From positions 620,001 to 684,000 of the forward strand of contig NC_020548.1 in the NCBI RefSeq assembly GCF_000349945.1: a stretch of 64,000 bases of DNA, written 5' to 3'. The notes under the pieces were generated by a model. It did not search any database and was not told where the DNA came from. It saw only the letters and a list, made by a program, of their open reading frames with translations. Every line of letters starts with the position of its first letter. Positions within the stretch are counted from its first letter, which is position 1. This DNA is from Azoarcus sp. KH32C (GTDB lineage: Bacteria; Pseudomonadota; Gammaproteobacteria; Burkholderiales; Rhodocyclaceae). Position numbers and translations under genes: made by a program. Below are positions 14,707 to 23,936 of the stretch, one piece after another.

Positions 14707-15993
14707 ATGATCAACCTGAAGACAGAACTGACGCTGCCGGCCGTGGGCTTGACCGGCTTCGAAGCACCGCTCAACGACATCGAACTGGCGATCCAGGACA
14801 CCTTGCACAAGTTCGCCAAGGACGTGCTTCGGCCCGCCGGGCAGGAACTCGACAAGATGAGCGCGGAGCAGGTGATTGCCCCCGGTTCTCCCTACTACGA
14901 GGTTCTGGCCAAAGCCGCGCAACTCGGCCTTGATTCCAGCCTGCTGGAGCAAATGCCGCCGGAAACGGCCATCCGGGTCGAGTCCATCATCGGCGAGGAA
15001 ATGGGCTGGGGCGACGCCGGCCTGGGTGTCTCGCTGGCCTGCGTCACCTTTCCGCTGGAAATGGCCAAGGCCGCCGGCAATTCCGAATTGGTCGACCTCT
15101 GCCGCGACAAAATCGGCTGTTGGATGATTACCCAGCCCGACAGGGGCAGTGATGCCCAGATTTTCGACATGGCGAGCGAATGGCCGGTCAAGGGCGGTCA
15201 GGGAAACAAGGGCAATGTTTGGGGCGTCGTCGGTAAGGACGAAATGGTCATCAACGGCCAATGTTCGGCCTGGGTCTCCAACGGCGCTGTCGCCCAGGTG
15301 GCGCTGGCCTACATTAACGCTGACTATGGCGACGGGTTCTTTGACGCCAACGGCCGTCCGCACGGCCTGGTGGTGATCATCCCCCTCGATCTGCCCGGTG
15401 TCTCGAAGGGCAAGCCGCTGGACAAGATCGGGCAGCGCGCGCTGCCCCAGGGCGAAATCTATTTCGACAACGTTCGCGTTCCCAAGCGTTTCGCGATTGC
15501 GCTCAAGGACGAGTATTACGGCAATCTGGCTTCCGTGTGGGCCTTTGCGGGTTGCCACATGGGCCAGATCATGACCGGATTGGCACGCGCCGCCTTCGAG
15601 ATGGCGCTGCAGTATTGCCACGAGCGCAAGCAGGGTGGCCAATTGCTGATCAATCACCAACTCACCCGCTGGCGGCTGGGCGACATGTTGCGTCGCGTTG
15701 AACTCTGCCGCGCCGTCGCCCGCCGTTCGCTGACTTATGCCCGGCTCTCACCGGCCGGACACCCGTACGCGACGGCGTCAGGCAAGGTCACGGTCACTGA
15801 GGAAGCGATGAAGGTCGCAACCGAAGCGTTCCAGCTATTCGGCGCCAGTGGCACCTCGCGCGAGTACCCGATCGAAAAGCTGTTCCGCGATGCGCGCTCT
15901 GCGCAGATCGAAGACGGCGAAAACTATGTCCTGACCATGCGCCTGGGCCTGCTCGCACAGCAGCTCTACGCCGATGGCTGGTCGAACAACTGA
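14707..15993 (+). CDS. Acyl-CoA dehydrogenase family protein
   Basis: 428-residue FAD-dependent acyl-CoA dehydrogenase. Recognisable parts are the N-terminal helical domain, CWMITQPDRGSDAQI (FAD/substrate region), LDKIGQRALPQGEIYFDNVR of the beta domain, and the C-terminal helix EKLFRDARSAQIEDGENYVL, whose Glu is the candidate base. It would introduce a 2,3-double bond into an acyl-CoA. It is the second gene of the operon starting at 13932, 22 bp ahead of the next gene. A second, different acyl-CoA dehydrogenase ends the operon, so two oxidation steps or substrates are expected. Confidence 0.88.
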   Translation: MINLKTELTLPAVGLTGFEAPLNDIELAIQDTLHKFAKDVLRPAGQELDKMSAEQVIAPGSPYYEVLAKAAQLGLDSSLLEQMPPETAIRVESIIGEEMGWGDAGLGVSLACVTFPLEMAKAAGNSELVDLCRDKIGCWMITQPDRGSDAQIFDMASEWPVKGGQGNKGNVWGVVGKDEMVINGQCSAWVSNGAVAQVALAYINADYGDGFFDANGRPHGLVVIIPLDLPGVSKGKPLDKIGQRALPQGEIYFDNVRVPKRFAIALKDEYYGNLASVWAFAGCHMGQIMTGLARAAFEMALQYCHERKQGGQLLINHQLTRWRLGDMLRRVELCRAVARRSLTYARLSPAGHPYATASGKVTVTEEAMKVATEAFQLFGASGTSREYPIEKLFRDARSAQIEDGENYVLTMRLGLLAQQLYADGWSNN

Positions 15994-16014
15994 AAATCTT
16001 CCTAAGGATTCAAA

Positions 16015-17148
16015 ATGGCCAAATATCCCGTCGTCGTCTATGGCGCCAGTGGTTACACCGGCATGCTGATCATGGACTGGCTGATCGACCAGAACATCCC
16101 CTTCACGGCCGTCGTGCGCAACGCCAAACGGACGCAGGAGATGATGGCCCAGCGCGTCGTGCGCTTGGAGTCGGCCGTCTACGAGATCGTCGAGGCGAAC
16201 CATGACGTCGAATCGCTGGCGCGGGCGTTCCAAGGCGCAAAGATCGTCTGCAACACGGTGGGCCCCTTCGTCAATTTTGGTCTGACGACCGTCGAGGCAG
16301 CGCTCCAGGCGCGCTGCCATTACCTGGACACCACGGGTGAGCAGAGCTTTATTCGGGCGGCCCGTGAGCGCTTCGATGCGCCGTTCCGACAGGCGGGCCT
16401 GCTGCTCGCACCGTCGACGGCCTACATGTACTCGTTCTCGGAGATCGCCGCTGAACTGGCCTTGGAGACACCCGGGGTCGATGCGCTCGAGACCGCCACG
16501 CTTTGTCGCGGGCCGCGTGGCGCCGGGTCGGGTGTCACGGTGGGTTCGACGGCATCGATCTTCGAGATCTTCCGCCATGAGGCCTGCTACCTCTGGGAGA
16601 AGAAGCTGGTTCCGCATGCGGCCAACGCCTCGTACACCGTCGCCGTTCCGGACCTCCTGCAACCCGTGTTCACGATCCCGTGGGGCGGCACGTCGCTGCC
16701 CGTCTTCTTCGAGAACGATCCGCGCGTGCGCAGTTGCGTCTCCAGCGTCGGCTTTTACGACAACGAGGTGATGAAGTTCGTGCATGCCGTGGGCCAGAAG
16801 TGGGAGAGCGAATACAAGGATCTGTCCAAGGAGGCGCAAGACCAGGTGGTCAAGGGCCTCGTCGACTCGACGACGCCGTCCATGCCGGCGCGCGAGCGCA
16901 CTACCCTGACACGCACGGTCGACACCGCCGTCGGGCGAGGCCAGCTCGCCGCGGTGCGCGCGACGGTACGCGGCGTCACGCCCTACATTGCGACCGGCGC
17001 GCTGCAGACGGCCGCTGTAATGAAGCTGCTCGACGGCGAGACCGCGAGAGTCGGATTCGCCTCGGCCTGCAAGGCCTTCGGTCACCGCTATCTCCTGGGT
17101 TTCCTGGAGCAGCGCGGGCTGGCGAGCGCCAGCGTCACTGTGCTTTGA
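16015..17148 (+). CDS. Saccharopine dehydrogenase-like NAD(P)-binding oxidoreductase
   Basis: 377 residues with an N-terminal Rossmann motif VVVYGASGYTGMLI, then NTVGPFVNFG and YLDTTGEQ. This pattern is shared by saccharopine-dehydrogenase-like and trans-acting enoyl-reductase proteins. The family reduces or oxidises C=N, C=C or keto groups, and the reaction here is not known. It sits between an acyl-CoA dehydrogenase and a CoA ligase in the AraC-controlled operon, so a CoA-bound or free acid intermediate is a reasonable substrate. ATG preceded by AAGGATT. Confidence 0.78.
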   Translation: MAKYPVVVYGASGYTGMLIMDWLIDQNIPFTAVVRNAKRTQEMMAQRVVRLESAVYEIVEANHDVESLARAFQGAKIVCNTVGPFVNFGLTTVEAALQARCHYLDTTGEQSFIRAARERFDAPFRQAGLLLAPSTAYMYSFSEIAAELALETPGVDALETATLCRGPRGAGSGVTVGSTASIFEIFRHEACYLWEKKLVPHAANASYTVAVPDLLQPVFTIPWGGTSLPVFFENDPRVRSCVSSVGFYDNEVMKFVHAVGQKWESEYKDLSKEAQDQVVKGLVDSTTPSMPARERTTLTRTVDTAVGRGQLAAVRATVRGVTPYIATGALQTAAVMKLLDGETARVGFASACKAFGHRYLLGFLEQRGLASASVTVL

Positions 17149-17158
17149 GGGCCCGACC

Positions 17159-18718
17159 ATGGCGATCATCGATTTCTTCGACCGCGGCTGGCGCGCCAAC
17201 CCCGAAGGTGCGGCCTACATCCAGGGAGACCGTTCCTTCAGCTTCAACGAGGTCGGACGGCTGAGCTGCCGCATCGCCCGCGCGCTGCTGGCCGCCGGTT
17301 TCGGGCGCGGAAGCAAGGGCGCGGTCTGGGCCGGCAACGACGCCACCGCCTGGACCTGCGCGCTCGGACTGTGGCGGGCCAATATGGCCTGGATCCCGGT
17401 GGGCGCGCGCAACGGCGCCGACGAAAATCGCTACGTCCTCGACACCTTCGACTGCGACGTGCTGTTCTTCCAGAAGGAGTTTGAGGCAACGATCGCCGCA
17501 CTGCGGCCGCAGCTGCTGAAAATCAAACTCTACGTCTGCATAGACGGCGAGGCTGAGGGTGCCGTCTCACTGGCCACTTGGGTCGAAGGCCACGCCGATA
17601 CCGACTTGGGTCTGACGGTCGATCTCGACGATGTGGTCGCGATCTCACCCACCGGCGGAACCACCGGTCTGCCCAAGGGGGTGATGAACACCCACCGCAG
17701 TATTCAGACCTTCGTCGCCCACTTCATGATCGGCTGCAGCTATGGCGCGCAGGATCGCCCGGTCAATCTGGCGGCAGCGCCGATGACCCACACCTCGGGG
17801 CTGCTGTCGCTGCCGTGCACGGCTCGCGGAGGTACCGTCGTCATCCTCCCCAAGCCCGATCCGGCGCTGCTGCTGGAGGCAATCCCGCAACACCGGGTGA
17901 CCGAATTCTTCCTACCGCCGACGGTGATCTACCGCCTGCTCGACATCCCCGACCTGAACAAGAAGGTCGACTTCTCGTCGCTGAAGTATTTCCTCTACGG
18001 CGCGGCGCCGATGTCGGTGGACAAGCTCAAGCACGCGATCGAGGTGTTTGGACCGGTCATGACGGAAAGCTACGGCCAGACCGAAGCCCCGGGAGCCATT
18101 GCCTGCCTGCGCCCCGGCGAGCATTTCGACGGCGCGGCGCTGGCCAGCGACGAGCAGCTGTCGTCGGTGGGACGACCCAATCCGCTGATCCGAGTCGAGA
18201 TCCTCTCCGACGACAACCGAGTCCTGCCCCAGGGCGAAACGGGCGAGATCTGCGTCCGCGGCGACCTGGTGATGAAGGGCTATTACAAGGACCCGGCCAA
18301 GACCGCGGAAACCATCGTCGACGGCTGGCTGCACACCGGGGACATCGGCCACCTCGACGCCGGCGGCTATCTGCACATCACCGACCGCAAGAAGGACATG
18401 ATCATCAGCGGCGGCTTCAACGTCTACCCCAGCGAAGTCGAGCAGGTGATCTGGGCTCACCCGGCAGTGCGCGACTGCGCCGTCATCGGCGTCCCCGACG
18501 AGAAGTGGGGAGAGTCGGTGAAGGCGGTGGTCGAGTTGAACGCCGACCAGAGCGTGAGCGGCGAGGAACTGATCGCGCTGTGCAAGCAGAAGCTGGGCTC
18601 GGTCAAGGCGCCCAAGACGGTCGACTTCATTGCTGCCCTGCCCCGCAGCGCGGCGGGCAAGGTGTTGAAGAAGGACTTGCGCGCCGAGTACTGGCGCACC
18701 ACCGAGCGGAGAATTTAA
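17159..18718 (+). CDS. AMP-forming acyl-CoA ligase
   Basis: 519 residues with the full adenylate-forming signature: SPTGGTTGLPKGVMNTHRS, YGQTEAPG, DGWLHTGDIGHLD, DRKKDMIISGGFNVYPSEVE and AGKVLKKDLR. All expected motifs are intact. It would activate the pathway's carboxylic acid with ATP and CoA. It lies 10 bp after the preceding gene and 4 bp before the thiolase gene. Given operator C, this ligase is a good candidate for the entry step of the regulon's substrate. Confidence 0.9.
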   Translation: MAIIDFFDRGWRANPEGAAYIQGDRSFSFNEVGRLSCRIARALLAAGFGRGSKGAVWAGNDATAWTCALGLWRANMAWIPVGARNGADENRYVLDTFDCDVLFFQKEFEATIAALRPQLLKIKLYVCIDGEAEGAVSLATWVEGHADTDLGLTVDLDDVVAISPTGGTTGLPKGVMNTHRSIQTFVAHFMIGCSYGAQDRPVNLAAAPMTHTSGLLSLPCTARGGTVVILPKPDPALLLEAIPQHRVTEFFLPPTVIYRLLDIPDLNKKVDFSSLKYFLYGAAPMSVDKLKHAIEVFGPVMTESYGQTEAPGAIACLRPGEHFDGAALASDEQLSSVGRPNPLIRVEILSDDNRVLPQGETGEICVRGDLVMKGYYKDPAKTAETIVDGWLHTGDIGHLDAGGYLHITDRKKDMIISGGFNVYPSEVEQVIWAHPAVRDCAVIGVPDEKWGESVKAVVELNADQSVSGEELIALCKQKLGSVKAPKTVDFIAALPRSAAGKVLKKDLRAEYWRTTERRI

Positions 18719-18722
18719 AACA

Positions 18723-19961
18723 ATGACACGACTCTACATCGCCGGCATCGCCATGACTGTCTTCGGTCGCCACCTCGAGCGCAGCCTGCACGACCTGGCC
18801 GACGAAGCGCTCGCCGGCGCGCTCGAGGATGCCGGCTGCGTCGCCGCCGACATCGGCGCAGCCTACTACTCGGGCATGACCAACGGCGCGCTGCAGGGGC
18901 AGATCTCGGTGCCGGGCCAGGTGATCTTCAGCAAGATCGGAATCGACAGCATACCGGTATTCAATGTCGAGAACGCCTGCGCCTCGGGCAGCAGCGCCTT
19001 TCATCTCGCGCTGCAGAGCCTGAAGGCGGGCACCACCGACGTGGCGCTGGCGATCGGCGCCGAAAAGATGAACATCCCCGACAAGGCCCGCGCGATGGCG
19101 CTGTTCGAGGGCGGCTGGGACGTCTCGCGCGTCGAAGAAAACTATGCCACCCTGATCAGGATGGGCGAAGGCGTCACGCCGCCGCCGGGGTCGGAATCGG
19201 ACCGCCCCTACAGCCGTTTCATGGCCATCTACGCTGCGATGTGCCGCTGGCACATGCGGACCTACGGCACCACGCAACGGCAGATCGCCGCTGTCTGCGC
19301 CAAGAACCATGGTCACTCGGTGCATAACCCCTACTCGCAGTTCCGCAAGCCCTTCAGCATCGACGAAGTGTTGGCGGCGCCGCCGATCACCTATCCGATC
19401 ACACTGCCGATGTGCGCGCCGTTGTCCGACGGTGCCGCCGCCGCCATCGTCTGCACCGAGGAGGGGCTGAAGCGGATCGGCGCCGACCGCAGCCGCACGG
19501 TCGAGGTCGCGGCCAGCGTGATCCGCACTTTCAGCCACCGCCGCATCGACGAGCCAGAAAAGGCCGTTGGCCGCCTGGCGGCGCTGCAGGCCTACGAGAT
19601 CGCCGGCATCGGACCCGGCGACATCGACGTCGCCGAAGTCCACGACGCCTCGGCGATGGGCGAGATCATCCAGGCCGAAAACCTCGGGTTCGTCGACCCG
19701 GGTGAAGGCGGCCCGGCGGCCGAGCGCGGTGACTTCACCATCGGCGGCCGGATCCCGATCAACCCCTCGGGCGGCCTTGAATCAAAAGGCCACCCCCTGG
19801 GTGCTACCGGTATCGGCCAACTCTACGAACTGGTGACCCAATTGCGCGGCGAGGCCGGCGCGCGCCAAGTCGAGGGCGCCCGCCATGCCATGCAGGAGAA
19901 CGGCGGCGGCTTGCAGGGCGTCGAGGAAGCCGTGGTAGCGATCCATATCCTGAGGCATTGA
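18723..19961 (+). CDS. Thiolase-family protein (SCP-x/lipid-transfer type)
   Basis: 412 residues. The acyl-accepting cysteine lies in VENACASGSSAFH (~residue 90), and the histidine in GGLESKGHPLGATG. The C-terminal CxG cysteine of classical thiolases is replaced by an ENGGGLQG stretch, as in SCP-x-like and steroid-type thiolases. It probably cleaves or condenses a branched or cyclic 3-oxoacyl-CoA; the exact substrate is not known. It is packed tightly in the operon (4 bp after the ligase, 9 bp before the phosphatase gene). Confidence 0.87.
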   Translation: MTRLYIAGIAMTVFGRHLERSLHDLADEALAGALEDAGCVAADIGAAYYSGMTNGALQGQISVPGQVIFSKIGIDSIPVFNVENACASGSSAFHLALQSLKAGTTDVALAIGAEKMNIPDKARAMALFEGGWDVSRVEENYATLIRMGEGVTPPPGSESDRPYSRFMAIYAAMCRWHMRTYGTTQRQIAAVCAKNHGHSVHNPYSQFRKPFSIDEVLAAPPITYPITLPMCAPLSDGAAAAIVCTEEGLKRIGADRSRTVEVAASVIRTFSHRRIDEPEKAVGRLAALQAYEIAGIGPGDIDVAEVHDASAMGEIIQAENLGFVDPGEGGPAAERGDFTIGGRIPINPSGGLESKGHPLGATGIGQLYELVTQLRGEAGARQVEGARHAMQENGGGLQGVEEAVVAIHILRH

Positions 19962-19970
19962 GCGCAAGTC

Positions 19971-20642
19971 ATGGCAGAGCTATATCTCGTCAGGCATGGT
20001 CAGGCAAGTTTCGGAGCCGACAATTATGACCAGCTTTCATTGTTGGGACAGCAACAGGGGCAGCTGCTCGGGGAATACTTTGCTGAGCGAGAAATAGTCT
20101 TCGATCACGTATTGCTCGGGACGATGAATCGGCACCGGCAAACCGTGGAGGCCATATTCCAAGGTTCACCTGAAGTTGCGAGCCTTAAGGAACATCGAGG
20201 ACTCAACGAGTACGACTTTGGCGCGCTATTTGACGGTCTCGGTGATGAACACCATGAATTGCAGCTGCTGGCAAAGAAAGGCAAGAAGGATTTCTATAGG
20301 GCCTTAAGGCAAGTATTGCTGTTATGGATGGAAGATCGTATCGAAGGCCCTATTCCGGAGACATGGTCGCAGTTTCAGCAGCGTGTGGCTGATGCCAAGA
20401 ACCATATCCAGGGACTGAAAGGACAACGGATCTTAGCAGTGAGCTCGGGGGGAGTCATGGCTGCAATAACGCAGCAGACACTTGGCGCCCCCAGGGAAAC
20501 AGTCATATCGCTCAACCTGCAAATTCACAACTGTAGCTTTTGCCGATATTTCTTCAATGCAGATTCATTTCATCTAGCAACTTTCAACAGCATTCCGTAT
20601 TTCGACAATGCGGATCGTTTAAACCTCATTACCTATGGGTAG
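19971..20642 (+). CDS. Histidine phosphatase family protein
   Basis: 223 residues. The phosphate-accepting His is in LYLVRHGQAS, a phosphate-binding Arg in MNRHRQTVEA and an acidic residue in LNEYDFGALFD. The second catalytic His (usually in a VSHGG motif) is replaced: the sequence reads AVSSGGVM. Activity may therefore be low or different. Together with the APH kinase next to it, it suggests chemistry with phosphorylated acyl-CoA intermediates. Base use is visibly more AT-rich than in the genes before it, a sign that this part of the operon (to ~23.8 kb) has another origin. Confidence 0.82.
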   Translation: MAELYLVRHGQASFGADNYDQLSLLGQQQGQLLGEYFAEREIVFDHVLLGTMNRHRQTVEAIFQGSPEVASLKEHRGLNEYDFGALFDGLGDEHHELQLLAKKGKKDFYRALRQVLLLWMEDRIEGPIPETWSQFQQRVADAKNHIQGLKGQRILAVSSGGVMAAITQQTLGAPRETVISLNLQIHNCSFCRYFFNADSFHLATFNSIPYFDNADRLNLITYG

Positions 20643-20644
20643 CC

Positions 20645-21730
20645 ATGATTGTGACCAGAGAAATCAACCAACTTGATGTCGACGGGCTGTGCAAATACTT
20701 GGAAACCCATGTCAAGGGGTTTGCCGGCCCATTGAGCGCAGAGAAGTTTTCGGGCGGTCAGTCAAATCCTACATTTCTATTGCGGGCAAAGAGCGGCAAC
20801 TATGTCCTGCGCCGCCAGCCGCCAGGCCAGCTCTTGAAATCGGCGCATGCGGTGGACCGTGAATATCGCGTCATCACGGCATTGTCATCGTCGAAAGTGC
20901 CCGTTGCGCATGCACATCATCTCTGCACCGATCCGAGCGTAATCGGCAGCATGTTCTACATCATGGATTATCTTGATGGGCGCATCTTTTGGGATCCGTC
21001 GCTTCCCGACCTCGATATTGATCAGCGCAAACCAGCTTACGATGCATTGATAACGGCACTAGCGTCACTGCATGACGTCGATGTCGATAAGGTCGGCTTG
21101 AGTGATTATGGCCGCGCGGGAAATTATTTCGAGCGGCAAATAGGCACATGGACAAAGCAATATCGTGCTTCTGAAACCGAGCGATTGGAATGCATGGAGG
21201 CCTTAATTGATTGGCTTCCGAAGCATTGCCCGGCGGAAGACGCTAGGCCAGCGCTGGTTCATGGCGACTTCCGCTTCGACAACCTCATTTTCCATCCCAA
21301 AGACCTGCGCGTTTTGGCTGTCCTGGACTGGGAGCTTTCCACGCTGGGCAATCCCCTGGCGGATCTCGCATATTTCTGCATGTGCCTGCGATTGCCGGCG
21401 GATGCTTACGTCGCCGGCCTGGGCAGCAAAAATCGTGGCGTTCTTGGAGTGCCCGAAGAAGCTGAAATAGTCCAGCGCTACTGTGAGTTGCGCGGCATCC
21501 CAAAAATAGAGAACTGGAATTTTTACATTGCATTTAGTTTTTTCCGCCTTGCTGCTATCGCTCAAGGGGTAAGGAAGCGTGCCATCGACGGCAATGCGTC
21601 CAGCCTGCATGCGCAAAGAGTCGGAGAGATGGTTGTACCGCTCACCGCAATGGGCTTTGCCGCAGCGAATGAAAAAGAAACGTCGGTTGGTTCATCAATT
21701 GAGCGAAACAGGGAAAGGAGTATGTCATGA
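20645..21730 (+). CDS. APH/ACAD10-type kinase (LvaA-like)
   Basis: 361 residues of the aminoglycoside-phosphotransferase fold. It has FSGGQSNPTFLL and YVLRRQPPG in the N-lobe, the catalytic loop LVHGDFRFDNLIFH, and the metal site VLDWELSTLGNPLADLAYF. The same family forms the kinase half of ACAD10/11 and LvaA of levulinate catabolism, which phosphorylates 4-hydroxyacyl-CoA. Next to it are an SDR and an acyl-CoA dehydrogenase, which is the LvaA-D-C combination. The ATG at 20645 follows the phosphatase stop by 2 bp; the longer frame from 20540 overlaps that gene and was rejected. Confidence 0.87.
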   Translation: MIVTREINQLDVDGLCKYLETHVKGFAGPLSAEKFSGGQSNPTFLLRAKSGNYVLRRQPPGQLLKSAHAVDREYRVITALSSSKVPVAHAHHLCTDPSVIGSMFYIMDYLDGRIFWDPSLPDLDIDQRKPAYDALITALASLHDVDVDKVGLSDYGRAGNYFERQIGTWTKQYRASETERLECMEALIDWLPKHCPAEDARPALVHGDFRFDNLIFHPKDLRVLAVLDWELSTLGNPLADLAYFCMCLRLPADAYVAGLGSKNRGVLGVPEEAEIVQRYCELRGIPKIENWNFYIAFSFFRLAAIAQGVRKRAIDGNASSLHAQRVGEMVVPLTAMGFAAANEKETSVGSSIERNRERSMS

Positions 21731-22491
21731 CCACCAAACTATTCGACCTTGAAGGAAAAATCGCCCTGGTGTCGGGGGCAAGTCGCGGCATCGGTGAAGA
21801 GATCGCCAAGCTGCTGGCGGAACAGGGAGCGCATGTGATCGTTTCCAGCCGAAAAGCGGAAGACTGCCAAAGAGTAGCCGACGCTATTCGTGATGCAGGT
21901 GGAAGCGCGAGTGTGCTTGCCTGCAATGTCGGCAAGATGGAAGACATCGCTGCTGCATTTGAACTAATTGAACACCTTCACGGCCGCCTCGACATTCTGA
22001 TCAACAACGCCGCGGCTAACCCCTATTACGGGCATGTGCTGGACACGGATCTTGCCGCTTTTACCAAAACTGTCGAAGTCAACATTCGCGGCTACTTCTT
22101 CATGTCGGTAGAGGCAGGAAAGATGATGAAGAAGCAGGGTAAGGGCTCGATCGTCAATGTCGCCTCGGTGAATGCTTTGCGACCCGGGGCGAATCAAGGC
22201 ATTTATTCGATCACCAAGGCGGCGATCGTCAATATGACCAAGGCTTTCGCCAGAGAATGCGGCTCGTTGGGAATCCGCGTCAATGCCTTGTTGCCCGGGC
22301 TGACCAAGACCAAATTTTCGACCGCGCTATTCAATGACGAAAAGCTCTACAGCGAATGGGTCTCCAACATTCCGTTGCGCCGTCACGCTGAACCGCGCGA
22401 GATGGCGGGCGCTGTGCTTTACCTTGTATCTGACGCCGCCAGCTATACCAACGGCGACTGCATCGTCGTCGACGGCGGCATGACTCTTTAA
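21727..22491 (+). CDS. Short-chain dehydrogenase/reductase (LvaD-like position)
   Basis: 254 residues, classical SDR. The coenzyme motif is SGASRGIGEEIAK, followed by INNAAANPYYG. The catalytic Ser lies in VASVNALRPG, with the Tyr-Lys pair in YSITKAAIV. The ATG overlaps the stop of the APH gene by 4 bp. By position between the APH kinase and the acyl-CoA dehydrogenase it corresponds to LvaD, which interconverts a 4-oxo and a 4-hydroxyacyl-CoA. That assignment rests on context. Confidence 0.87.
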   Translation: MTTKLFDLEGKIALVSGASRGIGEEIAKLLAEQGAHVIVSSRKAEDCQRVADAIRDAGGSASVLACNVGKMEDIAAAFELIEHLHGRLDILINNAAANPYYGHVLDTDLAAFTKTVEVNIRGYFFMSVEAGKMMKKQGKGSIVNVASVNALRPGANQGIYSITKAAIVNMTKAFARECGSLGIRVNALLPGLTKTKFSTALFNDEKLYSEWVSNIPLRRHAEPREMAGAVLYLVSDAASYTNGDCIVVDGGMTL

Positions 22492-22518
22492 AAGATGGAT
22501 CGATAGAAAGGAAATATC

Positions 22519-23766
22519 ATGGATTTTGCCTACTCGTCCAAAGTCGAAGATCTTCGGGAACGCGTGCGCCGCTTTATGGACACCCATATTGTGCCGCGCC
22601 AGCGCCAGTGGCTTGAGGAAGTGCATCGCGACCAGTTTCCAGTCTCCTTCATGGCGGATCTTAAGGCGCTGGCCAAGTCGGAAGGCTTGTGGAACATGTT
22701 CCTGCCCAGCCTGCACGCTGACGAACCCGGGACCCCACTGACCAACTTGGAGTACGCGCCACTGGCCGAGATTATGGGACGTGTGAGCTGGGCGTCCGAA
22801 GTCTTCAACTGCAATGCTCCGGACACCGGCAACATGGAACTTCTGCACATGTTCGGCACCCCGGAGCAGCAAAAGGCTTGGCTGCGTCCACTGCTCGAGG
22901 GCGAAATTCGTTCGGCTTTCGCAATGACAGAGCCTGACGTAGCATCCTCGGACGCCACGAACATCACCACCTCGATCCGGCGGGAAGGCGACGAATACGT
23001 CATCAATGGTCGCAAATGGTTCATCACCAACGCCGCTCATCCGCACTGCCGTATTTTCATCGTCATGGGCAAGACTGACCCGGACGCAGAGCGCCACAAG
23101 CAACAGAGCATGATCCTGGTGCCTCGGGACACGCCGGGCCTGGAAGTTGTACGCAATATCAATATCGTGAACCACCATTCGCCGGAAGGCCACTGCGAGG
23201 TCGTCTTCCGTAATGTGCGCGTGCCGGTATCCAATCTGCTCGGTGAGGAAGGCAGTGGTTTCGCCTTGGCCCAGGCGCGTCTCGGTCCCGGGCGTATTCA
23301 CCACTGCATGCGATCGATCGGTGCTGCCGAGCTTGCTCTGGAAATGATGATTGACCGAAGCCTGGAGCGACGCGCGTTCGGAAAGTACCTACATCAACAT
23401 GGTTCGATCGGCGAGTGGATCGCGAGATCAAGGATCGAGATCGATCAGGCGCGCTTGCTGGTGTTGAAGACAGCCTGGATGATTGATCAGTTTGGCGCCA
23501 AGCATGCGCACAAGGAAATTTCCATGATCAAAGCCCTGGTACCTGGGGTTTATACCGCGGTATGCGATCGTGCGATGCAGGTATTCGGGGCCATGGGTAT
23601 CAGTCCCGATACGCCACTGGCTGACATGTGGACCTGGGGCCGCGCTTTGCGCTTCGCTGACGGCCCGGATGAAGTCCATCTGCAAAATATCGCCCGTATT
23701 GAAGTCAAGAAAGGGCAGGAAAAACTAGGCGCTACTGCACCCTATTTGACAACTCCATTGCGCTGA
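22519..23766 (+). CDS. Acyl-CoA dehydrogenase, ACAD10/11-LvaC type
   Basis: 415 residues. It has AFAMTEPDVASSDATNI (FAD and substrate contact), GRKWFITNAAHP, the beta-domain VRVPVSNLLGEEGSGF and the C-terminal ALRFADGPDEVHLQNIAR. The DGPDEVH stretch marks the ACAD10/11 and LvaC branch. In that branch the enzyme works with the APH kinase: the 4-phosphoacyl-CoA loses phosphate and is converted to an enoyl or 3-hydroxyacyl-CoA. It is the last gene of the AraC-controlled operon. Its stop overlaps the start of a terminase-like stub. Confidence 0.88.
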   Translation: MDFAYSSKVEDLRERVRRFMDTHIVPRQRQWLEEVHRDQFPVSFMADLKALAKSEGLWNMFLPSLHADEPGTPLTNLEYAPLAEIMGRVSWASEVFNCNAPDTGNMELLHMFGTPEQQKAWLRPLLEGEIRSAFAMTEPDVASSDATNITTSIRREGDEYVINGRKWFITNAAHPHCRIFIVMGKTDPDAERHKQQSMILVPRDTPGLEVVRNINIVNHHSPEGHCEVVFRNVRVPVSNLLGEEGSGFALAQARLGPGRIHHCMRSIGAAELALEMMIDRSLERRAFGKYLHQHGSIGEWIARSRIEIDQARLLVLKTAWMIDQFGAKHAHKEISMIKALVPGVYTAVCDRAMQVFGAMGISPDTPLADMWTWGRALRFADGPDEVHLQNIARIEVKKGQEKLGATAPYLTTPLR

Positions 23767-23918
23767 TGAAACAGCTTGATGACGTACCCGGCCTGACTGC
23801 GCGCCAACAGCGATTCGTCGACGGGTACGCCATCAGCGGCAACACCAGCGATGTCGGTGCCAGTGTGAAACTGCGCAATCTGCCGGCGAGAAACAGGTGT
23901 ATCGAAAGGGGCGTTTGA
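23766..23918 (+). pseudogene. Phage terminase small-subunit N-terminal stub
   Basis: 50 codons beginning MKQLDDVPGLTARQQRFVDG, then YAISGNTSDVGASVKL. LTxRQQRFVxxY followed by an N-T/A-x-x-A-x-x helix is the usual N-terminus of terminase small subunits. The rest is missing, and the last ~15 codons do not fit the family. The ATG overlaps the acyl-CoA dehydrogenase stop (TGATG). It is likely a prophage relic at the end of the acquired segment. Confidence 0.5.
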
Positions 23919-23936
23919 GACGTTCCGGAACCGCGG

